NCBI GenBank assembly: GCA_037576195.1
Contig: CM075102.1
Span: forward strand, 620,001-684,000
Source of the DNA: Phytoseiulus persimilis
Taxonomy: Eukaryota > Arthropoda > Arachnida > Mesostigmata > Phytoseiidae
Reading direction: 5' to 3'
Length of the DNA: 64,000 bases
Part shown: in pieces, positions 44,600-56,614 of the stretch
Position numbering within the stretch: the first letter of the stretch is position 1
How the letters are laid out: every line of letters begins with the position of its first letter
Translations under genes and position numbers: made by a program
Notes under the pieces: generated by a model
The model's database searches: none
The model's input: the letters and a program-made list of their open reading frames with translations, nothing else
What the model was told of the DNA's origin: nothing

Positions 44600-45719
44600 C
44601 TGAAAGGCTCTTGGTCAAATCGTCATTTAGCCCCCGTTGTCGATCTTCGACCAGAACAATGCGGTGAGTCAATAATGCGTATTGGAACCTCTGACGAACC
44701 CCCCTCTGTGATGACTCGGACAACCACGTCGAGTTCGCACGGCTCAGACCTCCTCAACTCCAGCCGCGTTTCCTATTCTTCGGGATGACTGGGAGTCCAA
44801 TTCCTCTTGGAATAATCTAGCAGATGCAATGAATCGTTTTCACGAAACGCTGATTGTTGTGGACCTCTGGAGCGGACGATTGGAGCGGAGTGGTCGCTTC
44901 GAATAACCGCAACTCGAAGTATCCGACGAGCTGATTGCACTGACGACCAGAATGTTACCCGGCTCGTTACCAGGATCGAGGCGACAAACGGGGATTTCGT
45001 GTACACACGCTGTGACTTCGACACAGCGCGTTGATTTCTTCTGATCAGGCTTTCGGCGCCAGGGCCACGCGAAGTTACCAGCGAGATTCGCGCTGGAAGG
45101 ATTTCGTATCTATTGACACGGCTCGGCTCTGAGCCAGAATCGTAGGAAATTGTGCGGTTCGAATCACATGAAGATCTGTGACCACTCACGACCATCGAGC
45201 CGAGCTTCGATTGAAATCAATCTCGCATCGGAGCTCAACTCGTCACGCAAACTCGCTCCTTCACGTGTGGCGTTTCCCCACTTCGAATCCAATCGGGCTG
45301 ATCTCGTGTGCTCGGCTAAAGAAATCGTCTGCACAAATTCATGAATATGCCGTACATTTTCCAGGCGGTTTCCTTCCCTCGATTCCACCAGACGGGGGAG
45401 CTATCAGAATCGGAAATCAAAGATGCGCCTTGCCGTTGCAGTGAGTGATATCCGAGTAAACACGCGCATGCCCATTATACTGCTATAACTCGACGGTTCT
45501 CTATGGGCCAATCATAACAGCTTTCAAGCTCTCTCAGATGACATCATCAGGCACTCAGTTGCTCGACCACTTTTCCGCGCGGAAAAGTAGCTTCGACGGT
45601 CTCATTCCCGAATCCATCATTGGGAAAGTTCCCGCCGGCTCGAGATTCATGGAACTTCCGAGGTCTCAATCACGGCGCCTCAGGAACCTTGAATAAAGGG
45701 TCGGCTGCCGCTGCGACCA
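44600..45719 (+). repeat. Diverged 5' flank of F-box unit 5
   Basis: It aligns in order with the unit 6 5' flank (61480-62400), for example around AACAATGCGGTG and TCGACGGTCTCAT, but with far lower identity than the gene body. About 165 bases of the promoter-leader region are deleted at the gene junction. Confidence 0.7.
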
Positions 45720-47504
45720 GTGTCGTCCAGGTCGTGCCCGCAGCTGATGGATCTCCCCAATGAGATGCTGGATCATCTTCCGAAGTTCCTCGGACAAGGT
45801 TCCTTGTGTTTATTCGCCGCCGCTCACCCCCGCCCCCAGGTGGTCTGCCAGAGCTTGTCGTCTTTGGAACGCTTAAGGAGTAACAACACCACCGGATCGT
45901 TGTTGCAATTTGTTTCCCCCAGAGCATCGGAAGTGCGTTCTCTGGATCTCTCCGACTGCTGGTCCGGGTCGGAGAGCATGAAAACGCTCATCGGAAACTG
46001 CCGCAACGTCTCTGAGTTGAATGTTGTGAACTCCTCGCTGACGCTACAGGATCTACTTGAAGTTGTCCCGGAGCTGAAGCAGTTGAAGGACCTGAGTGTT
46101 ACCATCAGTGAAAATTCTGGAAACAACTGTCTCGGACTCTATCCCAGCATCCGGAAACTCTACGTTGAGTTCGCCCCCGGTGATAATGTCATGGACAGTG
46201 TGGTGGGACTCTTGGAAGCTTGCCCCGGGGTCACCTATCTCCACCTCAATCCCATCGGGTACAGTCGAGAGCCGGCGTCGACTGAGAGTGTGAGCCTGAG
46301 CGCTGAACGATTGAGCGGGTACAGGACTCTGATCTTATCCACAGACCTGCTGAGTCGCTCACAGCAGCTACGCTCCAGAGTCTTCTCCCGGATTCTCAAG
46401 AACGACACTTTCCTCGATCACTTCCTCCAGTTCAACGTGGCCGTGAACCATTGCTGTTGGTTCGAGCGGGAGAACTTCGACGAAGAGGGCGTGGAGCTGG
46501 GAACCATGCCGGGAACACTCAGCCACTCGTACCCGGTGCATTACATTTACGGTGACGAGTTCGAGTTCCCGGATTCGTTCTCCGAGGGTCAGATCGGGCT
46601 ACGCGTCTATTCCTATCGGAGAGGGCTCAGGATGCCGAGCTTGAAGACTCTTTGAGCTTTGACGGAGCTCGATTTCTCGAAACTTCATTTCGAGTTCTCG
46701 CCAGAATCATGGCAATCGCTCGTGGAGACATCCCCGGCTGTCTGCGCCTTGGCCCTACCCAACTGCTCCCTCTTCGCGACCACAGAAGGCAATCCAGTCG
46801 TGAACGAAGGCATCCTCGAGGCACTCAGCAAGCTCGAGCTGAAGACGCTCTGCATCGAAGCGAGAGACCCGGAATGCGATGACTACCTTGACAGGAAGCT
46901 CTCGGGTCTTTTCGTGAAGTTTCTCGGCTCCTTCAAAAACCTCGAGGAGCTTACTCTCAACGGGGTTGAGGGGGAGGAGGACTTGTTTGAACTTGTCGAA
47001 GAATCTTGCTCCCTGAGGTCGGTCAAGCTCAGTTTGTACAACGAACCGAGCTTGAAGCGACTTGGAGATTTCCTCTCTTCGTGCAAGGATCTGAAGAAGT
47101 TTGACCTGGAATCGTTCGATCTTCCCGTCGATTCTCCTTCACTTTGGGAGGCCTTGAGCGCGGTTGAGCTGAAACAGCTCAGCCTCTCATCTGGCGGAGC
47201 CAGGCCGATCGATATTAACATGCTCGGGGCGAACCTCCCTCAACTTTTCAGCAGTCTCGACATTTTTCACCTCCACGCGAGACGCGTCCCAAACGCCGAG
47301 GAGGTTCGTTGCGCGCTGGAACATGGAGCTCGAGAAGCGAATCTTTATCGAGGAATCAACCCCGTTAGATTCGTAGGACCGGGACAGCCATCGGTCAGCA
47401 ACATCAAAGGACTGTCCATGGCTCGGTTCCCGGGACGGAGTTTCCACAGTTTGAGGAACTTCGCCGGTAGAGTGAAGCCGATCAGCTGGGGAACTAGCGA
47501 CTAG
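45720..47504 (+). pseudogene. F-box/LRR copy 5, full-length pseudogene
   Basis: It is collinear with copy 2 from first codon to stop, but the initiator ATG has become GTG (45720) and codon TCA in the KTLSAL segment has become TGA (46653-46655). The promoter and leader present in the other copies are deleted. Translation from the next in-frame ATG (45747) would give a protein of about 300 residues ending before the central LRRs. The gene is a mosaic: the first 195 bases are about 90 percent like copy 6, the next 440 about 98.6 percent, positions after about 46790 resemble copy 3, and the C terminus resembles copy 4. Confidence 0.93.
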
Positions 47505-47570
47505 CTCGGCCGGTTGGAGAAGCATTCGTCCCCTCGATCGACCAGTGCTGTCAAGAACAATATCTGTTGG

Positions 47571-47576
47571 AATAAA
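47571..47576 (+). terminator. AATAAA signal of F-box copy 5
   Basis: It sits about 67 bases after the stop, as in the other copies. Confidence 0.5.
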
Positions 47577-47825
47577 CTCTCCCGAAGTCAGATATCAATG
47601 TTCCCTCGTTTCTTCAGTTCGCGCCGAAATATGGCTGTAGAGGAGTAAAGCTCTCTGAAAATTGTCGGAATATGTCCCGATGTTGGAGCGATAACTCCAG
47701 AGCGAGCCCCCATTCAAAAAGAGAATCCATATTTTGTCAGAACCCCGACACCGGAGTACAGTAAAACGTCAAATGTATCAAGAATTGATGTCGAAATGTT
47801 TCGATACGATCAATGTTTTCAGATA

Positions 47826-48228
47826 CCGGTTGGTCACCGTGAGTCGGGAACATTCTCGCTCTCTCTTCTTTTGCTCATAACTCGGTGAAGAAGGATCCGA
47901 TCCCGGGGTTTCTTTTGGCGTTCGATAGTTGGAAGGATGGCGCATCTTATCCCTTGATTTTCGTGAATAGGTGGAGAATTCAGAACTCGTCTCGAAGATT
48001 ACTTTTTTCTATCTCCAACTTTTCTCAAAAAACTGATCGACGAACGTCCGAAGTCGACCGATCGAATGCGGAGGTGTCAAGGTCGACGCAGGATAGGAGG
48101 TTGGTCAAACACACGACAACTCCAAATTTCTAGCTCAGGATCTGTGAGAAGGTCGAACGATCGTTTCACCGAGGTATGAGCGAAAGAAGAGAGAGCGAGA
48201 ATGTTCCCGACTTACGATGACCACCCTG
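47826..48228. mobile_element. 403-bp MITE with about 62-bp inverted repeats
   Basis: The left end (CCGGTTGGTCACCGTGAG) and inverse right end (CAGGGTGGTCATCGTAAG) continue as a near-perfect inverted repeat through CGGGAACATTCTCGCTCTC and CTCGGTGAA. TA dinucleotides flank both ends (47824-47825, 48229-48230). No coding frame is present. It interrupts the unit 5 3' flank, which is uninterrupted at this point in units 2 and 3. The form fits a Tc1/mariner-driven MITE. Confidence 0.88.
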
Positions 48229-48976
48229 TAATCGAGGTTGTCGGAAAACACACTTGCGGATGGGTCTTGCAGGTGTTCAGGATATTTGAAAATGATTTTT
48301 TCTCGTCATATCAAGACTAATAAACCCATACCCCATACAAGTATTTTGCGAGGGCCCCGAGCGAGAGCTCTCCGATGGCTGCGAGAAATGTTCGTTAGTG
48401 TAACGGAATGTTGAGATTGATCGAACAAGATCGCAGAGAAGCCTCCAAATGTTTTATCAAGTTATGCCGCGAGTTCAATAGCTCTTGAATGAGATTTCGC
48501 AATCATTCCCAACCTCAAAGCATCACCGAGACTGACGTTCTCGCGGGACGGGAAGGGGGGAAGAGGGGGGGCGCACCACTTTCGTGAACCGCCCGGGCAT
48601 CAGGTGCCCATGTTAGTTGACATAGTTACGAGGTTGTTGGCACAAATCCTGTCCACGTCGAGCTGTCCCAAAGCAAAACCGACGGTGGAGCGTTGATCGG
48701 TTGGCTTTGACTGAGAATCTCTCTGGGAATATCTGGATAAACGGTAACAAATGCATCATCATGGTGAAAACCAGCCCGTGAGCTGGATGAGCTTCCGGAA
48801 CGAGATTGAATTCAGGAAGACGGTTACCTTTCTGATGTCCTCTGCCAGGGAATCGGAACAGGAAAGAGAAGGCCGTTTCGAGATCGTGACAGGTCACCGA
48901 CCCTATCTCGGACGAGTTCTTCGCTTCGGGGTTCGATGCTGGTTCGACAACAAAGCTCCAGGGTTTTCATTGAAAG
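48229..48976 (+). repeat. Rest of unit 5 3' flank and unassigned sequence
   Basis: Positions 48230-48530 match the distal F-box 3' flank, including a stop-ridden version of the 17069-17326 frame. In 48531-48976 I see no gene. Confidence 0.6.
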
Positions 48977-49565
48977 CAGTGGCGTAGCCAGTATTTTCCC
49001 TGGGGAGGGGCTGGATTTTTTCCTGTCCGCCTACGTCCCACGCGTTCTGTAAAACCTCGAAGGAACTTTTTGCTTTATTTCCTGGCGAGTCAGTGACTGA
49101 GAATCTATGAAAGCGGTCTATCTATGGAGTCCAATGAAAACTGTAGGATCACCTTGTCAACAACAACAAGAGAGCTTACATTCGATTCGAAACCTCAGGA
49201 GCGGGGTGTAGAGGTTTTCGTTATTCATGTCATTCAAGATTGATCGCCTTTACTATACTACTCGTTCCAGCCGATCTCAGGACCGCGGTCGGACTACCGT
49301 TCCGGGCGTGGAGGCACTTTTCCCTCTCTCTCCATTGGGTCAGCATCATTTCTGAAACTATTTTCGGCTTATTTGTCAATTTTCCGTGTGGCAGTTTGCT
49401 CTATACTGATCGATTTTGACTGCAATTAGGGAATATCGTCGCATATTCGTAAGTGTCTCCGGCTGTCTCTGGAGCTTCTCTCGTTGGCGTTGTTCCAGCT
49501 TCATGGATATGACCTTCATGCCGAAACCATAACTGGGAACAATGGATACCCACTGTACCGTCGAC
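48977..49565 (+). repeat. Dispersed repeat R, copy C (left half)
   Basis: It begins CAGTGGCGTAGCCAG and continues through GAGGCACTTTTC and TCTATACTGATC blocks shared with 7255-7400 and the inverse of 38200-38719. It stops at the LINE tail, and the missing right half is at 56615-56925. Confidence 0.75.
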
Positions 49566-50919
49566 GCTCTTGATTGATTGATTGATTTTATTTCGATCTT
49601 ACATATGCACATATGGTCCCTTTCGTTTCAGGGGTGGAGTGTTTTGCATAAACAGATCATTTTTCTCGGTTCTCCCAGCATCGTAAGATTTCCTTCGTCC
49701 TTCCAATGTCCTTCGGTGTTGAGTCTGGGTGAAGTCCAATTCGGAACGGGAATTCTCGTGGGGGATACCTTCCTTCTTCGCATTCCATCACGACGTGTGT
49801 GTCGGTTTCGGGTCTTCCGCATATGTTGCAGTTCAAGTCGATAGAAGGATCGCGGTTACGCCGTCAGGTTCTGGTGATGAGCATTCCAGCTTTTGTTAAC
49901 GCCAGAAGCCGACTGCCCCGCGAGTTATCGTACATATCCAGTTGGAGACCTCTTGTCTCTTTGAATTGTCGATAAATGCACAGTGTGGATTTGGATTCCA
50001 TGTTCTGTTTCCATGTATTGTCCAGTTTATTCTGCACCCTCATCTTGAGTTCTTTGCGGAATAGATTCCACATTGCTGTGCCTGATGTATTTCTGGTCAG
50101 CCCGAGGTTCTGCAGGTCGAATTGCAATCTCAATTTCTTGAGTCTCTCTGTTGCTGTGACCGAGGTGTTTGTTATCTCGGTCGCCGTGAGGACAAGCTTG
50201 GGCTATCTCGTTGGGTCCTTAGATCTTATCCTTTCGAAGTACATCGTTTTGCTCGTGGTTTCCCGGGCGTCGAAGGAGCTCCAGCCTAGTTCTCCCTCGA
50301 TGAACTCCTTTGATATGGTGGAGTGGGGTATCCCGAGAGCCCATCTTCCCGCATCTCTTTGTCTGACTTCGATGAGGTTTCTCAGTCTTTTGGGCATTGT
50401 AATTGCCGCGTTGCAGTATGTGAGTTGCGGGACAGCGGTGGCTTTCCAGAGAATTTCGGATACTTCGAAACGGTTGAAGCTCCAGAGTGTTCTCGCGTCG
50501 AGTCTTCGGATCGCCTTATTTGCCGTTTCGATCAACTTTACCCAATGTTGGGCCAAGTAGTATTTTTCGGCTGATAGTTCGATTCCGAGATACTTATGTG
50601 ATGCTACCTCTGGTATTTGCATCCCTTGTATACTCAGGTTCCGATTTTGGATATGTGTCTTTGGTGGTCGAGAGAAAACCAATGTGCCGCTCTTTTGAGG
50701 ATTGAATTTGATGGACCGGGCCTCTCCAAATTCTGTTGTTACCTTCAGAAGCGTTTCCATATCCTTCCATTCGTGTGCCATCAGAACGATGTCGTCGGCA
50801 AACATCAGGCCAGGGATCGTAAAGTATTTATTCTCTTCCACGTCCCAGAAATTGCCTTTTTTCGCAAATCTAAAGCCAATCTCTTTTGAGAGAAGCTGCC
50901 GCTCGAGATCTACGATATA

Positions 50920-52491
50920 CAGCCCACAAAACGAAATTATCGACAGTCAAGTTTTCTAGACTATTCCTGATGACAAAGAGAGATGATGTTGATGCTGCCA
51001 TGGAATACTCCCAGCATCACCACGATTGTGGCGATAGAATATTTCTTCGATTCGAGGAAGACGACGCGTAAGATTCCAGAAAATCGATTTCGAGCCGTAA
51101 CATGAAATTATCGACAGGCTGATTTATTCCACGATTTCGGAATTCTCGAAAGTTAATACTTCGTCGAACCCCCTTTCGCCTTGATGACCTCAAAAATGCG
51201 CCTTGGGAGAGAATCATAGAGTGGTTTTATGTCTCGTTCCCCAATTCTGGCCCAAGAAGAAAGAATCGCATGTTTCAGTTCTTCTCTTGAGTTGTACTGC
51301 TTCCCATTGGGATAGACGAGCCGAGCTAACGTTCCCCAGAGGTTCTCAATAATGTTCAGGTCGGGGCTCTTCGGAGGCCAGTCAAGAAAACGTACTCCGC
51401 TCTCCCGGAACCAATCTTTGATTATCGCCGCCGTGTGCACGGAGGCGCAATCTTGCTTGAAGATGAAATCCGTTCCAACTTTCTCCAAAGCTTGAGGTCG
51501 CAGGTGGTTCTCGAGTAGCAGCTTATAGTCCACGGAACGCATTATTGTCTCCACGAAGATGATTTGGAACGTCCCGCGGCGACTGACCGCTCCCCAGATC
51601 ATAACTGAACCGCCCCCGGACTGTCTTTTGGAATAGAATCGAGGCTCTTTCCGAAGATCGTGATAGTAGTTATGGAATCCATCCGGGCCGTCCAGATTGA
51701 ACTTTTTCTCATCGCTGAAGACAACTTTATCCCATTCCGAAGTCCAACTCATCCATTCCTGGGCGCGATCGAGCCTAGTGTCTCGGTGCTTTTTCGTCCG
51801 CACATTTTCTTGAATTTCAGATGATACGCACTTCTCAAAACGCGCCAGACGGTCTGTTTATGCACTGGGAGGTTGTTTGAGTCTCTGATTTGAGCGCAAG
51901 AGACACTCTTGTTGCTCGCATCCTGAATTATCTTCCGTTTCTGACGATCTGAGAGCTTTGTGCTTCGTTTCTTGTACGATCTGATGCCATACTCCGCCCC
52001 TAATCTCAAATACCGCAGCACTACGTCCGCTGTTCTGCCGATCTCTCGTCCGATAGCTCTTGCTGCGAGCCCAGAGCCGTGTAATTGATCGATGCGAATC
52101 CTTTCTTGAGGAGTCAGAGCCGGTTTTCGTCCCATATTGAGGGAATGAATTCTTTCTCACAAATCTTGACGAGCCGGAGTTCTGAGTCGACAAATCGTAC
52201 TTGTGTGTCCTTCGTTAGCACTAACTTGACGTTCGTCGGTATCAGCCTCACGAGAAAATGCTGAAACTCCAACCGAATGCGCGATTTCAACGCTGTCGAT
52301 AATTTCGTGTTACAGCTGGATATCAAAAATGTTCGATCCTGAGCCTAAACTTCGTTCTTCTCAGTCGGTTGATATAATCTCAAAGTCTGTCGCACCTAGT
52401 GGAATTCCCATGGCAACACTGACTTCGTTATCCAGCGGGTGCGGAAATCATCCACATAGAATGCGTGTCGATAAATTCGTGTTGCGGACTG
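50920..52491 (-). mobile_element. Tc1-like transposon, IR/DR type, TA target duplication
   Basis: TA flanks both sides (50918-50919 and 52492-52493); excising the element with one TA restores the LINE frame FSLYIVDLERQ exactly. The outer termini are CAGCCCACAAAACGAA and CAGTCCGCAACACGAA (inverted). Inner copies with the shared core GAAATTATCGACAG lie about 170 bp in from each end (51091-51114 and 52293-52317). It is 1572 bp long, the usual size of Tc1-like elements with doubled terminal repeats. Confidence 0.95.
51153..52135 (-). pseudogene. Tc1-like transposase (DD34E), one frameshift
   Basis: It starts MGRKPALTPQERIRI with a paired-type helix-turn-helix, then a second HTH (KLSDRQKRKIIQDA). 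A shift near 51800 (after HLKFKK) breaks the frame into two. The catalytic domain has FSDEKKFNLDG, FKQDCASVHTA and SPDLNIIENLWG; 34 residues separate the second aspartate and the glutamate. All three catalytic residues are present, and the protein ends at 51153. Only the frameshift is an obvious lesion. Confidence 0.93.
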
Positions 52492-54381
52492 TACAGGCTG
52501 AAGAGGATCGGAGATAGAGGACATCCCTGACGAAGTCCGGTGGGTAAGAATTTCGTTCGAGGTGTGGTCACCGTATTGAATGAAGATGTAGGTGTCTTCA
52601 TACAGGTGTTTAATGAGCTCAATCAGTGTTGGGTTCATTCCTCTTTCCTCAAGGGTTTGCCACAGCTTCCGTCGATCGATGCGATCGAAGGCTTTCGTAG
52701 CATCCAAGAACACGCAGATCAGACCCGTTTGTTGGGCTCTAGCGGTCTCAATAGCCGTTGTTAGTTGTGTGTTCGCCCCGGCGGTCTTTCCTGAACCCAT
52801 TTTGCATCTCCGATAGTTGTTTTGTTTCCTCTGTCCATTTTCGTATGTGTTTCCCCAGTATTTTGGTGAATACTCGATACATGACATCGGATACAGTGAT
52901 GGGTCTGTAAGTGGTAAGGTTCCCCTTCGTTGAGTTTGGTTTTTCAAGGAGGGAGACCCTGCCTATCCTCCATTCCATCGGCAGCTCGTGAGTGCCTTCC
53001 AGAATCTCATTGAATACATCGGAGACATATTCGTAGCCGATATCGTTCAATGCTTTGAGGATTTTCGTCGGTATCTTGTCGGGTACAGTGGCTGAATTCA
53101 CGGAGATTCCCGCCAAGGTGATTTTCACCTCCGAACCTGTTGCGACAAGCTCGACTCGTGGCCTCGAGAGGAAGCGTCGATCCTTGCGCCGACGTTGAAG
53201 TCTTCGGCTTCCAGCAAGTGGTTTGCTACTCTAGTGAGGTGAGCTGTCATATCCAGCGGTTGGACATCGTTACCAGCTTCATTTACTATTCGTATCCTGT
53301 CTAGTGCCTTTCTCTCGTTCTTCTTGATGTACTCCCAGAATGCTTTGGTTTTTGCTTGTCTGGGGGCTCTCATTATTTGGTCGTACATTTTACGATCCCT
53401 GATACGGAGTTGGTTCGCGATTTCGGTTCGGACAGCGTCTTGTGCTATTCGATACTGCCTTTTCGCTTCTTCCACGCCAATTACAGTGTGTCTGGCTTTC
53501 CTCCATGCACGATTCTGTTCCCTTCTGTATCTCGAAAGTCGTGATATTTCGGGGGTGAGTATTCTCTTTCTCGTGTCTACATTGATGAGTTTAGTACTTT
53601 TGGTCATTGCATTTTGGAGGGTAGTCACCAGATCCCTGTACTTGGCCGACCTTGGTGATCTGACCAAAGCTTCCAGTTCACTTGTGGCTGTTTCCGCTGC
53701 TTTTTGTAACCGTAATACTTTCACTCGTGCCTTTTGGAGTTTTCCGTTTCTCTTGCCCTTACCGAAGTGTAGGGTAATGAGGTTATGGTCGCTCCAGTAA
53801 AGGACTTCTTTGTTCTCGTCTAGGTGCATGGACATGACCTCTCGGTATGCTGCAGCGTTGCAGAGTACATAGTCGATTGAGGACGAATGACCACCCTGTG
53901 TTCGGGTGATCCTTCCTTCGCATTTTTCGGACAGATTCAGAATTGTGAGGTCGTGTTGGTCGGCTAGCTCAATGATGAGCCGGCCCCGGCCATCTAGTCT
54001 TCCGTCAAGCTGTTGGTTATGGGCGTTCATGTCGCCCGCAATCACTAGCTTGGTGTCCTCCTCAACTCTAGCTCGGATAACATCTCCTATATGTTGGAAT
54101 CGTTCCTTATTCGAGTTCTGGTCGGTGATGGCGGCGTAAACTGAGATAAAGACCCATTGCCGGTTTCCTATCTCAGCGCCTATTGCAATGAAATCAGCCC
54201 CTTTTTCGGTCCAGCGTATCTCGTCCATGGTAGATCGGATAAGTATTCCTGTTCCACCGGATGATTTACTGCCAGAGGGTCCTTTTCGATTGTTCCCGTA
54301 AAATGTGAACCCTTCGATCCGAGGTGGATTTTCTAGGTTCATCAGGTGGGTTTCTGAGCAGGGGCGTACCCAGCTTTTTTT

Positions 54382-54383
<2 letters not shown>

Positions 54384-54412
<29 letters not shown>
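54384..54412. repeat. T9-G29 homopolymer at the hAT terminus
   Basis: Nine T are followed by 29 consecutive G and a GAT-rich stretch, just inside the left hAT terminus. The right terminus also has a G-rich run (inverse, near 56411). The length may be imprecise. Confidence 0.8.
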
Positions 54413-54414
<2 letters not shown>

Positions 54415-54657
54415 AGGGATGTGATGATGATGACGATGATGATGATCATCATGCCGTAGATCCTGAGGACCAGCGTATGACTTTGTGTCCTTTCTTGTGC
54501 GTATGTGCCTTGTGCTACGTTCATTGCAATTAAAACTATTGGAACGGTAGGGAAAGAGGCACGACTGCGATTCCGTGATATCTCTCCACAATTGAGAGGG
54601 AACCATTTAAATTATCACGTACACAACGCGTATTGGGAAGTCCGCATGTAAAAGAGT

Positions 54658-55910
54658 TTATAGGATAAGATGCAGCTTTAGTGAGCTAGCAGCGAGTAGT
54701 TCAACGACTTCCTTAAAGGCGATAGGAATTTCCCGGTGAATCTTCATCGCTGTGAGACCGTTGAGTCTCTCTTCTTTCATCGAGGTTCGCAGGTGTGGTT
54801 TCAGCATCTTCAGCACACTGAAAGTACGTTCGGGAGTCGAAGTTGTCTCCGGCAGTTTCGCGAAAATTTGGAGCAGGGTCGAGATTTTGTGATAGTCCTC
54901 CTCAGAGCTGCGGTTCATCGTCTCCAGTGCGCTTCACGGTCGCTCCATTTTCGGGATCTTCGTCCACTTCAGTTTCCACCGTTCGTATTCGCCCTCAATT
55001 GTACTCAAGCTACAACCCAGGTCGTTCTGATAGAATTCCGTCACATATTTGAGATCACCAAATTCGCTATCCCCGATAAATCTCGGCACAATATATTGAA
55101 TCTTCAGAGCTTCTTTTCTACAGTCCTCGAAGAGGCTAGCCATCTCTTTGATGAGCTCATCCAAGTATGCTATGTACAGTGAGACTCTGAAGAACTCTTC
55201 AACTGTTTGCGAGGGATGGTTCTCTCTGTTTCTCCGAATGTGGCACAATCTAGGGAAAGTGACGTCGATGTCCAGTTGAGAACAAATCGATTCGACCTGG
55301 CTGGAAATTCCGGCAAATACTGCTCCAGCGTTTTCTCTTCGCTGCTGCAAAACAGATGTCATACTGTCGACGGTATCGAGTGCACTAAACATATCGAGTT
55401 CGGCGGACTGAAGATTCACTGACAGGGGGAGTATTAGTGACGAAAAGCTCTCTATGACGAGAAGGGCTGCCACGAATCCGCACGAGCAAATCGAGGTTAG
55501 GAGCTCATGAGCGCGATGACTTGCGTCTCTCCTGTTTGTGCTGATGTCTTCGAGCGCGCCAACGATCGGCACGAACATCTCCCTGAAGGTAATGAAGGCC
55601 TTGTGACTTTCCATCCATCTGGTCGCACACAACGGCTACGCGCCACCTCATTTTTGAAATATAGCTTGACTTGATTCTCCAGACTGGCGATGCGAGGGGA
55701 AGATTTCGAAATGAAGGAGTAAACGCTGGCGACCGTGCCCACAGTATTCCTTATTGTTCCATGTTGAGATGAGTTTACCATGGCAAGGGTCAAGCAATGG
55801 CTCGCGCAATGGAAGTAAAGAGCCTGAGGAATTCTAGATTTTATCTGAGTCTGAACTCCCTCGAACTCTCCACTCATAGTACTGCAACCGTGGTACCCTT
55901 GTCCTCTCAT
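54658..55910 (-). pseudogene. hAT transposase C-terminal two thirds
   Basis: The recognisable region begins DIAKMRGQGYHG...MSGEFEGVQ (about 55900), with HCASHCLTLAMVNSS (about 55805). It continues, after a frameshift near 55635, through CATRWMESHKAF and a long helical region. After a TGA at 54934-54936 comes the dimerisation domain (LPETTSTPERTFSVLKMLKPHLRTSM near 54850). The N-terminal zinc finger is not seen, and 55975-56292 has an unassigned frame. The family resembles ZMYM/DUF4371-type hAT transposases. Confidence 0.85.
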
Positions 55911-56614
55911 CTTCGCGATATCGATACCTCAGTCCTCCCCAGCATGCTCATCAGATAATACGTTTCCCTAAAAATCATATGCGTATCAGATAAGACACAT
56001 CATCGATTTGAGTCCGCATTTCTGGAGGAGAAAAACGTCGAAAACGCCGGAAAGTTTCAGTCACCGCAAATTTTTTGCGATCATGGCGGTCATTAACCGC
56101 GGTTAAATAACCGTTCCAAAGCCTCCAGAAGTCATGTACGCCGCGGCTCATCCCAAAACTCAAGGCCCTTGAAACGATGGTAACGAGAGATACGGGGAGC
56201 TTTTCGAGCACGCTGAATGCTCGATAGTCTAAAGGCTGAGTAAGTGGTGGAATTTCCGGCACGCCGAATGTAGCGAGCTTTTCGTTATGCAATTAACGTA
56301 GTTTTCGAACTCGTGGAGATGTTTCTGGTGAGACTGGATCCTTGCGCTATACTTTTATCCATCAAAGTAGAATACAATCCACCTTTCCAGTATAATCGAG
56401 GAGTTTTGGGCCCCCCCTCCCTGGGTACGCCACTGTTTCTGAGAGGAGGAGGATATCATAGTGGTCTGATAGTCTCCCAGTTTCAATTTTGATTAGGTCT
56501 TGGTAGAGACTTTCCCACTTGGCTGGGTTTTCTTCTGAAGATGTTGGCAGACTCGCTCCTTTGAGAATTCGCAACAGATTGGTTCGCATCGACAATCGCT
56601 GGATTGTCCCGTAT

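Larger units (their letters stand above)
54359..56435 (-). mobile_element. hAT transposon, 8-bp TSD
   Basis: TTTCTGAG is duplicated on both sides (54351-54358 and 56436-56443). The termini are CAGGGGCGTACCCAG and, inverted, CAGTGGCGTACCCAG (one mismatch). An 8-bp duplication and CAG-starting short termini are diagnostic of hAT elements. The insertion splits the LINE endonuclease between LLLSET and THLMN. Confidence 0.95.
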
